From: Posidonia oceanica
Lineage: Eukaryota > Streptophyta > Magnoliopsida > Alismatales > Posidoniaceae
Length of the DNA stretch: 64,000 nt
Assembly: GCA_037176725.1 (NCBI GenBank)
Contig: JAZBRS010000011.1
Span: forward strand, 3,720,001-3,784,000
Reading direction: 5' to 3'
The position numbers and the translations under genes were made by a program. How positions within the stretch are numbered: position 1 is the stretch's first letter; each line of letters opens with the position of its first letter. Below, piece after piece: positions 34,311-46,018 of this stretch. The notes beneath the pieces were generated by a model that saw nothing but the letters and a program-made list of their open reading frames with translations, was not told the origin of the DNA and made no database searches.

Positions 34311-36384
34311 TGTAGACACCCCGATTTTGCAGGCACTCGTCAGTGGACACCTCCGGAGGGACATGTTCGGTTGCGGCAGACCAAACCCACATCCCAAACC
34401 TACCCCACCAAACCCTAAACCTACCCAATACCCTAAAACCCACTCCAATCCAGTACACACCAAAGCCAGAAAGGCCCAAAGCCCAATGGTGGCCCAATGT
34501 CTTCTAAAAACATGGTCAAGATCCAGCCAACGGCCTCTGACATAGTCCAATCGCGACTAGCCGGCGTCATTCAAAGACGTCACTAGGCAGCAACATCAAC
34601 CAGCTGAAGACATTGGCGTACCATAGCAGTGCACGTAACCGACGTGGAATGCTGGCGCTATGTCTTGTGTTAGATTAATATCAGTAGGGACTCTTTAGCC
34701 ATTCCACTGATGGCATATCGAATCTCGGCCTCCCATTGGCTCTCACGGATCTGGGCATAGACCTTAAGACATCTGGACCATCATGCCCTCATTTCAAAAC
34801 CTAATTCCCATCAAATCCACCTCGTTTGAATCCAAGCCAATCTTGCCCAGACTGTTATTTATCAATGTCACATAATCCACACAACTTCCTATATAACGAA
34901 CCCCCAAGCTCTATGAGAGCTCCAATTGGTTGGTTGCACTCTCGCTCTCCCCTGCACACTCTCGAGCCTTCCTTGCATCCCTGCAACCACCGAGCATCCT
35001 GTAGCACCTCCTTGCTCTCCAAGCACCCATTGCCGATGAGCCACCACCACACAGAGCCAATACACATACTCCTCCTCCATAATCCATTCCTAAGTGAGAG
35101 AGAGAGACCCGAGGGACTCACATTGCAACCGACAGCCTGCAGCCCACTGCGACCCCTCTTTGCATCCGTCCAGCCACCGTGACCAATGCCGACCTCCGAG
35201 CAACCACCGCAAGCTACAACACTAGAAGCGCACGCGCCGACTCCTACGCAGGTAAGCTCCTCCCCCTGTAGCAATGTAGCATGTATATGCTTCCTGGATG
35301 TCTGTGTATATCGTTATTCTTTCATCGATTTTTGATTTTCCGTCACCGGCATTCATGCATACACTCTGGGATGTGTTCTTGGCTTCGAGCTCAGTCTGAG
35401 ACCGATGAGCTTGAACTGAACCCATCCCTACATCCACGCATCGCTTTCTGACACCTCTGTGATGAGGCACCGCCTCCTCTAGTCGTGCCAACGGTCGACC
35501 GTCCCCTCCATGACAGACGGAGATGGCACCACTGAGTGGTGGAGGGAGGCACATGTTTCCTTTGTTTTCCGACGTGCATTGCATCCTGAAGACCCTCTTG
35601 CCTTCCTCTGCCTTCGACATAAGCCACATTAGCGTTTTGTTGGGTTCCGGCTGCACCCATGGTTGTCGAACCCAACACTTCCCCACACTGTGCAAGGGAG
35701 GTGGGGAGGCCGAATCATGCATGTTTTCTTTAGTTTCTTTGCTCTGGATCATGCTCTGTTATGCCCTCTTACTTTTCTGATTGTCATTTGTTTTGTTTCA
35801 ATCGTGTAGGATATGCAATTGTCTTTTTCCCACAGTAGGACATGGTCAACACTTCCCCACACAGTAGAACAAAGCTCCTATTTCATTGATCTTTTTACCT
35901 ACGTGTCTGTGATTTTTGCTTCTGGATTTGCTTCAGTATGCATGTTTTCAACATTATGGCATCACATTTTGCATCTTGCTCCTTGAGCATACATTAATTG
36001 GCATTATTTGCCTACATTTGCCACACATGAGCGGCTTGGCCTAGAAAGACCAACTCAATCGGGCGCATGGAGGTGCCTAACACCTTCCCCATGCGTAACA
36101 GGAGTCCTTACCCTTTCTCTGGACCGCAATGATCTCGTGTCGCATCCATTCGGGACGAATTTGCATGTTTAAAAATTGCATCACATACTTTGCATGTTTT
36201 TCGCATCTGGTTTTCCTCGACTTTCCGGCTTTCAAATAGACTAGGTGGCGACTCCATTTCTTGTTTTATTTTCCCTTTGCATTTGCCCAATTCTGGTGTT
36301 TTCGAGTCGAGCGTCCTCGGATGTACCACTTTGCTGTGGCCATCTCTGGCTCCCACCCCGCGGCTGTGTCGACGGATGGTCACA
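34311..36384 (+). mobile_element. LTR D, 2074 bp, Tat/Ogre-like
   Basis: Starts TGTAGACACCCCGATTTTGC and ends GATGGTCACA. The lineage core is at 36039-36134. A TATATAA box is at 34890-34896. It lies where the 3' LTR of J is expected, but it is followed by a primer site and leader, so it has internal sequence on both sides. It is similar to LTR E throughout. Confidence 0.85.
34890..34896 (+). promoter_or_regulatory. TATA box of LTR D
   Basis: TATATAA followed by CT-rich sequence 30-60 bp downstream, as expected for LTR transcription initiation. Confidence 0.5.
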
Positions 36385-36390
36385 GGAAGG

Positions 36391-36410
36391 TGGTGACTCC
36401 GCTTGGGATG
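36391..36410 (+). other. Primer-binding site after LTR D (tRNA-Arg-like)
   Basis: TGGTGACTCCGCTTGGGATG starts six bases after the LTR end. It is closely similar to the sites of E and F. Confidence 0.7.
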
Positions 36411-37280
36411 CTCAGACTCCGTCTTTTGTTTTCTGCCATTCCGCTTCTTTGTGGCTTGCTCTTTGCTTATCCTATGGCATTTACTTTATATCATCTTGAT
36501 TGATGCAATAATTCATGCCTTTTGCTTGGTGGTTGCTTGTTTTTGCACATACATGCTATGCCACCACACATGCACATGCCATGCTTATACATGCCTTTTG
36601 ATGTGTTGAGTGTCTTCTTTTCCCACTAATCATGTAGCACAACACTAGCACATGCCATGTACATGCCTTTTGAAGTGATGTATGATGTTTGCTTGCCATA
36701 TTTGGGTATTTTCTTCCCCTTTGCGTTAATCCTAGGGACAATTAAGGACTTGATTGTTTTTCCCCCTAGGCTTAATTAAAAAATTGCAAGTAAAAAGAAC
36801 ACCTAGGCCAACTAGAGCCATGCATACATCTTTCACACCCCCTTTGGTTAATATAAAAATGCAAGTAAAAAGAACACTAATCATATTTGCATGAATGAGC
36901 ATATAAGGGCATGCATCTTCTCATCTCTAAGTCCACCTACCAGTCTGAGAAGGATGGATTAGGTCTCTTGATCTATGGCTTCGGTGTGGGACAAGTTGGC
37001 CGGTCTGTCCCCCCTTAAACGGGGTCATGTCGGTGTTTGTAAAGGGTACAGCTCACTGCTATTGCATGAGTCGAGGCCACGAATTCACCACCATTCGCTG
37101 CCTGCGCTTTGGCCAGGATTAGGGGCAGGACCTACTTTCTAGCCTAAGTCAGAGATCCATACACTTGAGAGAGTCCGAAGTAGACAGTCTACCAGGACAC
37201 ACTTAGATTGGTGAGAAAGCGCATACTAGAAAGCATTCATGTGCATTGTGTGCCATTCATGCCACCATAATAACACCTTG
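36411..37280 (+). mobile_element. Leader following LTR D
   Basis: Non-coding leader with CACATGCCATG-rich segments. It is collinear with the leader after LTR E and with the inverted F leader. Cut at 37280 by the start of LTR E. Confidence 0.75.
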
Positions 37281-39708
37281 TGTAGACACCCGAATTTTGC
37301 AGTCGATTGTCGACGTGATTCTCCGGAAGAACATGCTCGGAAGCGGCAGACCCCACCACTTCACCAAACCAGACCCCAAAACCCTAACACCAATAGCCCT
37401 CATAACCCCGAGCCCGCTTGGTGGTCCGGCGTACAGGGAACGGGCCCAGAATCCACTGCAACAACCCCAATCTGGACCCTGCACAGGTTGCATGCACGGG
37501 TTTGTTGCGCATGAATCATGCACGGTCCCCTGTGTCAGTTGAATCTACAGGAGTTCGCACGCGCCGTTGACCGATGCAACGGCCTTCCGCTAACACGCAC
37601 GGCCCTGAGCGCATACCCTAGGCTGCCACGAATGCCAGGCACCCGTCCCATCCTCAGCCAACCACCCATTTGCTCCTAGCCACCTGCACAAGTCAGCCCT
37701 TGCGTGCACTATGCCCAGCCTCCTTTAGCCCCTCCGTGCTTGGTACGAGCTCCCTTTCAGCGCCTCTATGTTGCACGTCCTGACACCAACCACCCTCTAC
37801 CCCTCTGCAGTGCTCCGACCACACGCCACCTCCATCAACACACGAGAGCGGTTGTGGCAGAGCAAAACCAAGCCACCCACCCATTGACAGAACCACCCCG
37901 GGATTCCGTGAGAACAACCGAGCATTCTATGTGAAACCTTCGAGCTTTCCAAGAGAATTCGAGCAATCCTTAGCCTTCCCTCATGAGCGATAGTAAGTCC
38001 CTAAGCATCCCCAACAACCAAGCTTCCCGTCTCGAACTCTCCCGCACTCCTCCGCGGCACCCCTATCTTCCACCGTCAACCGAGCACCACCGACACCAGG
38101 AGAGACACCTCTGGCTACGCACCGCAGGTATAACCTCTTCCCCTTAGTGTAGGAGTGTTCCTTCTAGCTTAGTGTGTCGTTTTTTCCATGGTTTGCAGGA
38201 ATTTTTACCTGAATTGCAACCCTATTTTCCTGGCCGATGATGGGTTCACCGCCCGCACAAAGCCGCTGGCCCCTGAGTGTGTGGCTGGCCCCATCCCGGC
38301 CACCCTTGCATTCATAGCATTCCTGGCATGCTCCCCGTCTCTTCCCCACCCTCCAGCAGTGTTTCCTTTGAGCTCCCGGCCTCCGTCAATGGCTGGCGAT
38401 GCCAAGAAGCCCGACGCCGTCGAGCGTAGGCCGGGGGGGAGCAACGACGAGTTCTCCTAGCATCCACCGCATCCATGCATCATCCCCTACCTTCCTTGAT
38501 GGTCCTCAGTGCCCCAGTAGTGCCTCCTCGAGTCCACGGCCCCGTCAATGGCCAGTCGGACTCGAGATGGCCGGCGCCGGCCATGGAAAAGGGGAGCCAC
38601 TATTTTTTATGCATTTTACCATCGTACGTTACTTGTTTTTGCTCCGGCATCACCTCATGACCACCCCAGGTGCTCCAGGAAGCCTCTTCAAGCTCACGGC
38701 CGGTTTTCATGGCCGACCGAGTTCAAAGATGGCCGGCAACGACCAAGGAGGTTGGGGAGGTGTCCGAGCTTGCCTTTCTCGCATTTTCTTTCATCGTCCT
38801 CTTCCTCCTTTTTCCCTCCAGCCTTCCATGAGCCGTGCTTGAGCTTCAAATGTTCCTGGCCTTCTCCATGGCCGTCAGACCTTTGAATCGCCGGCGATGA
38901 CCCATCGGAGGTGGGCAAGATGAGTCGAATGTTCCATGGGGTGAAATCATACATGGTTTCACTCCTGGATATGCCCTCTCTCTCGATCGGAGGTTTGCAG
39001 TAAGTTTTGAATCGATTTTGACACACAATTTGGCGATCAAAGCTCACTGTCAGGAACAACCTGGTGCACGGGTTTGGTGCACGGGTTGGATGCACGGCTT
39101 ATATGTGTGTTTTATCAGGGTCCAGACAGTGAACAGAGCTCCTATTTGTCGTTTCGTTAGTCGATTACCTACCATGTCTGATCCTGACATTACTACCCTG
39201 ACCTACTTTATCACTATATCATGGCTTTATGACTTAGCTATCCCCTTTTTAGCATGATTTCACTAGCATTGCATGATTTACAAAGGCATGTTGCTTATTG
39301 CCATACAGCATACATTGATCGGCATTATTTGCCTACATTAGCCACACACGACCCGATTGGCCTAGAAAGACTGACTTCCTCAAGCGTATTGGGGGTGCCT
39401 AACACCTTCCCCATGTGTAACAGGAGTCCTTACCCTTTCTCTGGACCACAATGACCTTGTGTCGCATACATTTGGGTTGGATTTGCATATTTTCGCGTTT
39501 GCATTAGTTGTTTGTGTGTTTTTGCATCTGGTTTTCCTTATCTCCCAGTTTTCAATAGATTAGGTGGCAACTTCATGTTTTCTTGGTTTTGCTCCACTTT
39601 CGCCTATTTCCTGGTGTTTTCCTCGAGTCAAGTCCTCCTCGGTTGCACCGCTCGCCTTGACCTGACCGCCTCAGGGCCCCACGAGGCCCGACCGCATCGA
39701 TGGTCACA
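37281..39708 (+). mobile_element. LTR E, 2428 bp, Tat/Ogre-like
   Basis: Starts TGTAGACACCCGAATTTTGC and ends GATGGTCACA. The lineage core is at about 39360-39457. Inserted in the leader of the D copy. It is followed by primer site and leader, so it is a 5' LTR whose element is truncated near 40075. Confidence 0.85.
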
Positions 39709-39713
39709 GGAAC

Positions 39714-39732
39714 TAGCGACTCCGCTGGAGAT
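39714..39732 (+). other. Primer-binding site after LTR E (tRNA-Arg-like)
   Basis: TAGCGACTCCGCTGGAGAT, five bases after the LTR end. Confidence 0.65.
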
Positions 39733-40075
39733 ATAGACTCCGGGTTTGTTTTTCGCCTTTTCACTTCTTCGTGGCTTGCTCTTTAATTATGTCAAGGCAT
39801 TTATTAGCATTTTTGCTTGATTATTGCAATAATCCATGCCTTTTGCTTGGTGTTTGTCTTATTTTACACAAATATGCTATGCCACCCCACATATGCACAT
39901 GCCATGCTTATACATGCCTTTTGATGTGTTGTGTGTCTTCCATTTACACTAATCATGTGACAAAGTACTCGCACATGCCATGCACATGCCTTTTGAAATG
40001 ATGAGTGTTGCCTGCTTGCCATGTTTTGGTGTTTTTCTTCCCCTTTCGCATGAACCCTAAGGACAATTAGAGATT
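39733..40075 (+). mobile_element. Truncated leader of element E
   Basis: Collinear with the D leader up to about GGACAATTAGAGATTGG, then switches abruptly to X-type sequence. No 3' portion of E was found. Confidence 0.7.
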
Positions 40076-41770
40076 GGTTGCTCGTGCACAGTGTCCGTGA
40101 GCTTTGGATCAAGATTTCTCGGGTTGTGCTCACCCGATCTTTGTGATTTTTGTCCCAAATTGTAGAGCTCGTCAAGATCTTCAGTTTGGTTTGTAGTTTG
40201 TAATTTTTGGATGATTGGTGGAATTTTGGTAGTGATTATTTAAGTGTGGTTTATACTAGTCATCCAGTGTCTGAGCTGCAGGAGGAGGAAGACATGCACT
40301 GTGCATGGGAAAATTGCACTTCAACTCCTATTTTTGTAGAAAATTAACCTTGCTTCCTATTAGTTGTGATTAATTAGTGCATTCATGGGGGAAATTGCAT
40401 TTCAGTCCCTCATGTTTGTGTATATTGACCTTGCTCTCTCTATTGGTTTGTTTTGGTGGCTTTTATTATGTTTAAATGTTATATAAATCTTGTAGATGTT
40501 TATGTGACATAGATGATTAGGAAAATCAGTAGAATGATTTTAAGGAATGCCTAAAATGAATTAGTAAAATTTCCCTGTGTTGTAGTTGAAATAAGAGATT
40601 AAAGAACTTAGAAATACTAAGTCTTTCCCTAAATGGTCTGGATGGACATTAGGGATCATGTTTAACCTTAGGATTAGATATTGGTCTGGTTTTTGGTGTG
40701 GTTCGTTGAATGATGTATTCAATGGCACTATTTGGGGTGTTTGACGTTGAGCTAGCTGTGGATTTTGTAAGACACAGACCAGTATACATCCTACACTCTA
40801 GCACCAGAACTTAGAGTTCTGGATGTGGTTTGTGTTGGTGTCTAGTCTTGTAAGTCAAATGGGACTTCAAGATCGTTGTTCTGGCTTCGGTGCGGTTTCT
40901 TCTGGGTGATCTTTATCCTTAGAAGGTGCTTTTGATCCTGTTTGGGTGTTTTGCTTGGGTTGTCGTCGTAGATTGAGCGAGGCGTCGTAGATTGAGTGAG
41001 GCGCTTTTGAACTTAGAAGCTCCCAAGGTGTGGTTTTCTGGGCCTAACAGAGGAGTTGTCTAGGCTGTGTTTTGAGTTGTGGTTTTTTATCGTGGCTTTC
41101 TGTGCAGTATTTGGCATGGTGTTTTGCGGTGTTTTTGAGATATGATTTAAATGGATTTTGAAATGGTTTTCCAAAAAAATTTTGGAAAAGAAATGCATAG
41201 TTTTGCAAAGGTTTTGGAAAGTATTTTCTTGTGTTTTCTGTTTGTTCTAAGACCAAGAGGTCGTAGGTAAGTGTTCGTCGAATCATTGGGATATGATACT
41301 CCTGGATTGTCGCTCACGAGGTCGAGGCTGAGGTTTGCGAGTCGAAGTGCCAGCCAGGTTAGGAGGTATGACACTTCGTTCGTCCCTAGGTGCTGAGGCT
41401 TAAGGTACCGTCCGTACCTAGTGGTATCATGGCAGCGGACCCAGGAGATATGGTACTCCTGTGTAGCTGGGCATGATATCCTGGTTGCTACGGGTACCGA
41501 GACTTGTGGGTGCTGATAGAGCCTGGGAGGTGAGGAGCTTCCAGGGGTTCAGGCACTGAGGTTATGGCGTCAATAGGATGTGCCCTGTGGTGTTGTCCTA
41601 AGAGAGGACAGCTTGCCCGAGGAGGGTGAGCGGCTTTCCTGTGTGGTTAGCATTGTGACGGTCCTGTAGAGAGGTGGGACGTCGGGATGGACATGCTCCT
41701 CTACAAGGCGGATGTCTGTGGCAGTGCAGTGCACTTTGGTGGCTGCTTGTGGCCAGTGTTGTTTGCTTGG
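40076..41770 (+). mobile_element. LTR-like sequence X, left part
   Basis: Non-coding sequence that recurs at 57533-59509 with the same order of blocks (GGAATGCC and TTAGGGAT boxes, a TTTGGAAAG stretch, a GGCTGCTTGTGGCC box). It resembles a long LTR truncated at its left end. Interrupted at 41770 by solo LTR C. Confidence 0.6.
41766..41770. repeat. Target-site duplication CTTGG, left copy
   Basis: Identical to 45203-45207, flanking solo LTR C. Confidence 0.85.
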
Positions 41771-44700
41771 TGTAGACACCCCATTTTTGAACCAAAACCC
41801 TAATCCCTATTCCAATTCCTACTTCAATTCTCATTTCAATCCCCATTTTAAAACCCTTTTTTTTCTACACCATTCACCCTTTTATTTCCACCTCTAGCCC
41901 ACTTGGTCCATTACACACTTCACACACTGCAGCCCAGTCCTCCTTCTTTCTTTTCCTTTTTCACCTCAGCCCGTTATCTAGGCCCAAGCCACCTCTTTAT
42001 TTCATTTGATTTTTCCTTCTTCAATGAAACAGTAAACACAGCACCTTCCTCCCCCATCTTTGGCAGTTGCACAGCCCATAACCTCTACAGATTCCCTCCA
42101 CCTCAGCCTCCGACTGTTACTCCCTCCTTGGCCATCGATGTGGATCTGGGATCCACACCAACGGCATCTAGTCCTCCTCTACCTGAAGAAAACGGTTTTT
42201 TCTTCCATCTCCTTCAGGACTGGCGATTCCATTCCTTCAACCCTGGGACAATTGGCAGCCTCCCGCGACACCTCCTTGCTTCACCACTTCTCCAAGCATT
42301 CACAACAGTGGAGCAAGCCCAATTCACAGCAACAGCCCCTCACAGCAACCCATTTCTTTCCTCCCAGCTGCAACTGCATCCCATCTTCTCTACACAAGCA
42401 CAGCAGCTCCACGCTCCTTCACAACTCCTCCCCACCTTAAACCATCCTCCACGAACCCACCTGAGGAGGCCAAACCCCTGAGAGAGCCACAGAGAGAAAA
42501 TAAGAGGAAAATAGCCTTTGAGACCCATTTCTTCAATCCAAGCACAGAGAGGGAGAGCGGACAATCCACTGGCTTTCAGACCTTCGCAACTCCGTCGACT
42601 CGCTCTGATCGTGCCAGAAGCCCTCCAGCGCCGCCAGTGCCTCCTCTGCTCGCAGCACCTCTACCGCACCCATCCGAGGTCGACAGACCTCTCTGAGCGC
42701 TCACACAGGTAATGGACTTGCCCATTAGCTTCGTTAGGGTCCTCTCTTGCTTCCTGGCCTCCATTTTGTGCGTTTCGTGCCCCGTGCCCCATTTCACCTC
42801 GCCGGACTCCACCTTCTTCCCCGGCAACGTCCACCAGTCGCGACCGAGCTCCGCCACACCAGACACTCCCCTCGCCTCCAGATCACCTCTCCGGACCTCT
42901 AGAAGCTCGACCATGCGCCGAGCGAGCCCCGCCAACGCCAGCAGCACCTCCTCCGCCGCAGCCATACCTACAACTGCCCACCGAGGTCGACAGAGCACTC
43001 CAGACGCCGCCGCGATTCGCTCACACCTCCCTCGCCTCCAGCTTCCGGACGCCTCCGCCTGGCCGAAAGCCCACCACATCGCCGCCGCTCTCCCCTTCTT
43101 CCCTGGCGCAGTTCTGCAGTGTCAGGCGACACTGTAGAACTGTAGCTACTTAGGTTTTATTTTTTATTTTGTTTCATGCATTGCATTCAGACTCCTAGAT
43201 TTATTTTATTTACTTTTCAGTCCTGCCTCAGTTAGATTAATCATTTAATTTCTATTTAAAATCATATTGCATTACTGTTTAATCCTGCATGTTTTATTTA
43301 TTGCACTTTAGTCCACAGACCATGCATTTAATCATTTAAATCATATTTTTTACCTTATTGCATTATTGTTTAGTCCTGCATGTTTCTATTATTGCACTTT
43401 AGTCCACCGACCATGCATTTAATCATTTAAATCATGTTTTTATCTTATTGCATTACTATTAAATCCTGTGGTTTACTTTTATTACATTTAGGTCCTCAGA
43501 TCATTCATCATATCATTTAAATGTTATTTTTAATCTTATTGCATTGACATAAAGTCCTGTAACTTACTTTTATTGCATTTAAGTCCTCAGAGCATTCATC
43601 CATGTCATTTGATTTTGGTTTTTTTATCTTATTGCATTACAGAAAAATCCAGAAACTTGTTCTAATTGCATTTTAGTCCAGTTTGCTTTGAATCATTCAT
43701 TTAAATCATGTTTTAAACTATGTTGCATTGCTGTTAAGTCCTCCAGTTTTGCATATTTGCATGTCAGCCCCTCATGCCTGCATTTAATCATTTAAGTGAG
43801 CATTTAAATAATATTGCATTGCTGTTAAGTCCTACAGTTTTGCATATTTGCACATAGGTCCTTTTGCATGCATTTAATCAATTAAATGAGCATTTAAATC
43901 ATATTGCATTGCTATTAAATCCTGCAGTTTTGCATATTTGCATATAAGTCCTCTTACATGCATTCATTCATTCAAATCACATCAGAACTATATTGCATTC
44001 ATGCTTGCATTGCATTTTAGTCCTGCATTATAGTTTTACTGCATATAGGTCCTGCAGTTGCATGCATACATCATTTCTGACATTGCATTTCAGCCCTTGC
44101 ATGTTTCCTATATTGCATATTAGTCCTTATCACATTTATGACTTTACTTTATTGCATTGCACGCATCTTTCATGGCATTACATTTAAGCCCTTGCATTTT
44201 GCCATGTTGCATTATGGTCCTTATTGTCTTTAGGATTCTACCTTATTGCATTGCATGCATATTACACACATGGACATATTGCATGTAGCTCTCTACATTT
44301 GCCATATTGCATATAGCCTCCTACATTCTGCCATATTTGCATGTAGCTCCCTACATTTTGGTCATATTGCATTTAGACCCTGCACTTGGCCCCTATTGCA
44401 TCAGATCATCAAGTCAATGCCCATTTAAACCACTGCATATCATTCATTGCATCGTGACTTGCATTACATGCATTGTTTTCCCGATCAATCTTCTCGAGCA
44501 TACAGATTAGGCTTTATCGGTCGATTTCCCCTTTGCTTGTCGCATCCTTGCATTGTATGGCTTTTCGTCGGTGTTTTGCTTTTCCCTTGCATGTTGCATC
44601 CTTACATTGAATGGTTTTCCTCCAACGTTTTGTTTCCTACCTACATTGCATATAGGGCAATGATGATTACTGTTTAGAGTTCTTACGAACCAGGACCCGT

Positions 44701-45202
44701 CCCGTTTGGAATCCTGACAGTGCAGCTGAGCACATAGATTGCATGTTTTGTTTTCCCTCATGCATCTTGACATTTAAGCATACTAAAGCACTCATGACAT
44801 AGCATAGCATTCATTTCACACATGTGAACGAGATTAGCCTAGAAAGACTGCTCCTCGGGCGTATGGGGGTGCCTAACACCTTCTCCATGCATAACAGGAG
44901 TCCTTACCCTTTCTCTGGGCCCGCAAGGACCATTGTGCCTGCATCCATTGGCACGAGTCATTTACTTCAGCATGGCATTGCATCCTTTGCATGTTTTCAT
45001 GCTTTCCTCGGTTTTCCTCGTCTCTCGACAATAGACTGGGTGGCGACTCCCTTTTGCTTTATCTTTGTTTTTCCACACTTCATCGGTGTTTTCGAGTCGA
45101 GTTTCCTTCCTCGGATCCACTCGCTAATAGCGGCCTTTCGTCGGTTGGTGCACGTAAGCTTTGACAGCGTGCATGGACGTGCCGATGGACTGAGTTGCTA
45201 CA
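41771..45202 (+). mobile_element. Solo LTR C, 3432 bp, Tat/Ogre-like
   Basis: Starts TGTAGACACCCCATTTTTG and ends GAGTTGCTACA, with perfect CTTGG on both sides and no primer site or polypurine tract. It shares its end box (GGTGCACGTAAGCTTTG... GTGCATGGACG) with A and B, the T-rich 60-bp repeats (43150-44420), and the lineage core at 44836-44931, but it lacks the 29-bp minisatellite. The 192-codon frame at 41903-42481 and the Pro/Ser-rich frames at 42518-43137 lie in its C-rich block and are not supported as genes. Confidence 0.92.
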
Positions 45203-46007
45203 CTTGGCGCCAGGCAACACAACACATTGTTGTTTGTGGTTTTGCTGAGCCCTAGTTCAGAAAATCAGGGTCTGGTCTAGAGAAAATCGTGTTCGGTGAG
45301 CATTGGCTTTGTGGTTGGTTTCTGGTCCAGAGTCGACCATGTATTTTCAGAGCAGAGGCTCTGTGCTTGGTTTTTGTAGTTGCTGAGGGTGTATTGTTTG
45401 CGATTGTGAGCATTCAGACACCATGGCTGTGTGTGTGTGGTTTTGTACTTGACTTGGTGAGAGTAGCCATTTCAAGTGTGCATAAAGGTTTTGAAAAGCA
45501 TGCATATGATTTTGATTTTGAAAGAAAGAAAAGAATGGTTTAAAAAGGCATGTTTTAAGGATTTGCTGCTTGTTGGGCAATAGTGTGTTGTCCTATTGTG
45601 GTGTTGTGGCATCCAGGTGGGATGCCTGTGTTTGGTTGTTTCGACATAATTACGCCTAATTCCTTGGTATTGTTTGTCGAATTGTTGGTATGTTTTTAAG
45701 TGGGGTGTGTGTTGGGTGACCGTTTTGAGTGGTTACTCATGTGTATTTTGTTTTTGGTGTTTTCGCAGGTATAGGATTAGGAGATGTTTCTACTAGTGCA
45801 TATAGAAAAGAGTCACACTGCCACACATCAGGGGTTCTGGGTAAGTGAGCTTGTTAGTTTCATTTCAACTATTTATTAGATTTATTTCTGTTAGCTGTGC
45901 TTATAGCATTATTTAGATTTAGTTCTCTGAAGTGATAAATGTTAATAAAATATAAAAAAATGAAAATATGGTTAGATTTGAGTGATAGCGACTGAAAGGT
46001 CGTTACA
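45203..46007 (+). mobile_element. LTR-like sequence X, right part
   Basis: Continues X after solo LTR C (duplication CTTGG at 45203-45207). It is collinear with 58620-59509 and ends GGTCGTTACA at 46007, directly before polymerase-coding sequence. The TTACA end looks like a Ty3 LTR terminus. Confidence 0.6.
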
Positions 46008-46018
46008 CATTAATTATG

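Noticed and set aside
41903..43137. Pro/Ser-rich ORFs of 192 and 141 codons
   Set aside because: They lie inside solo LTR C in a C-rich block that also gives Pro/Ser-rich frames in LTRs A and B.
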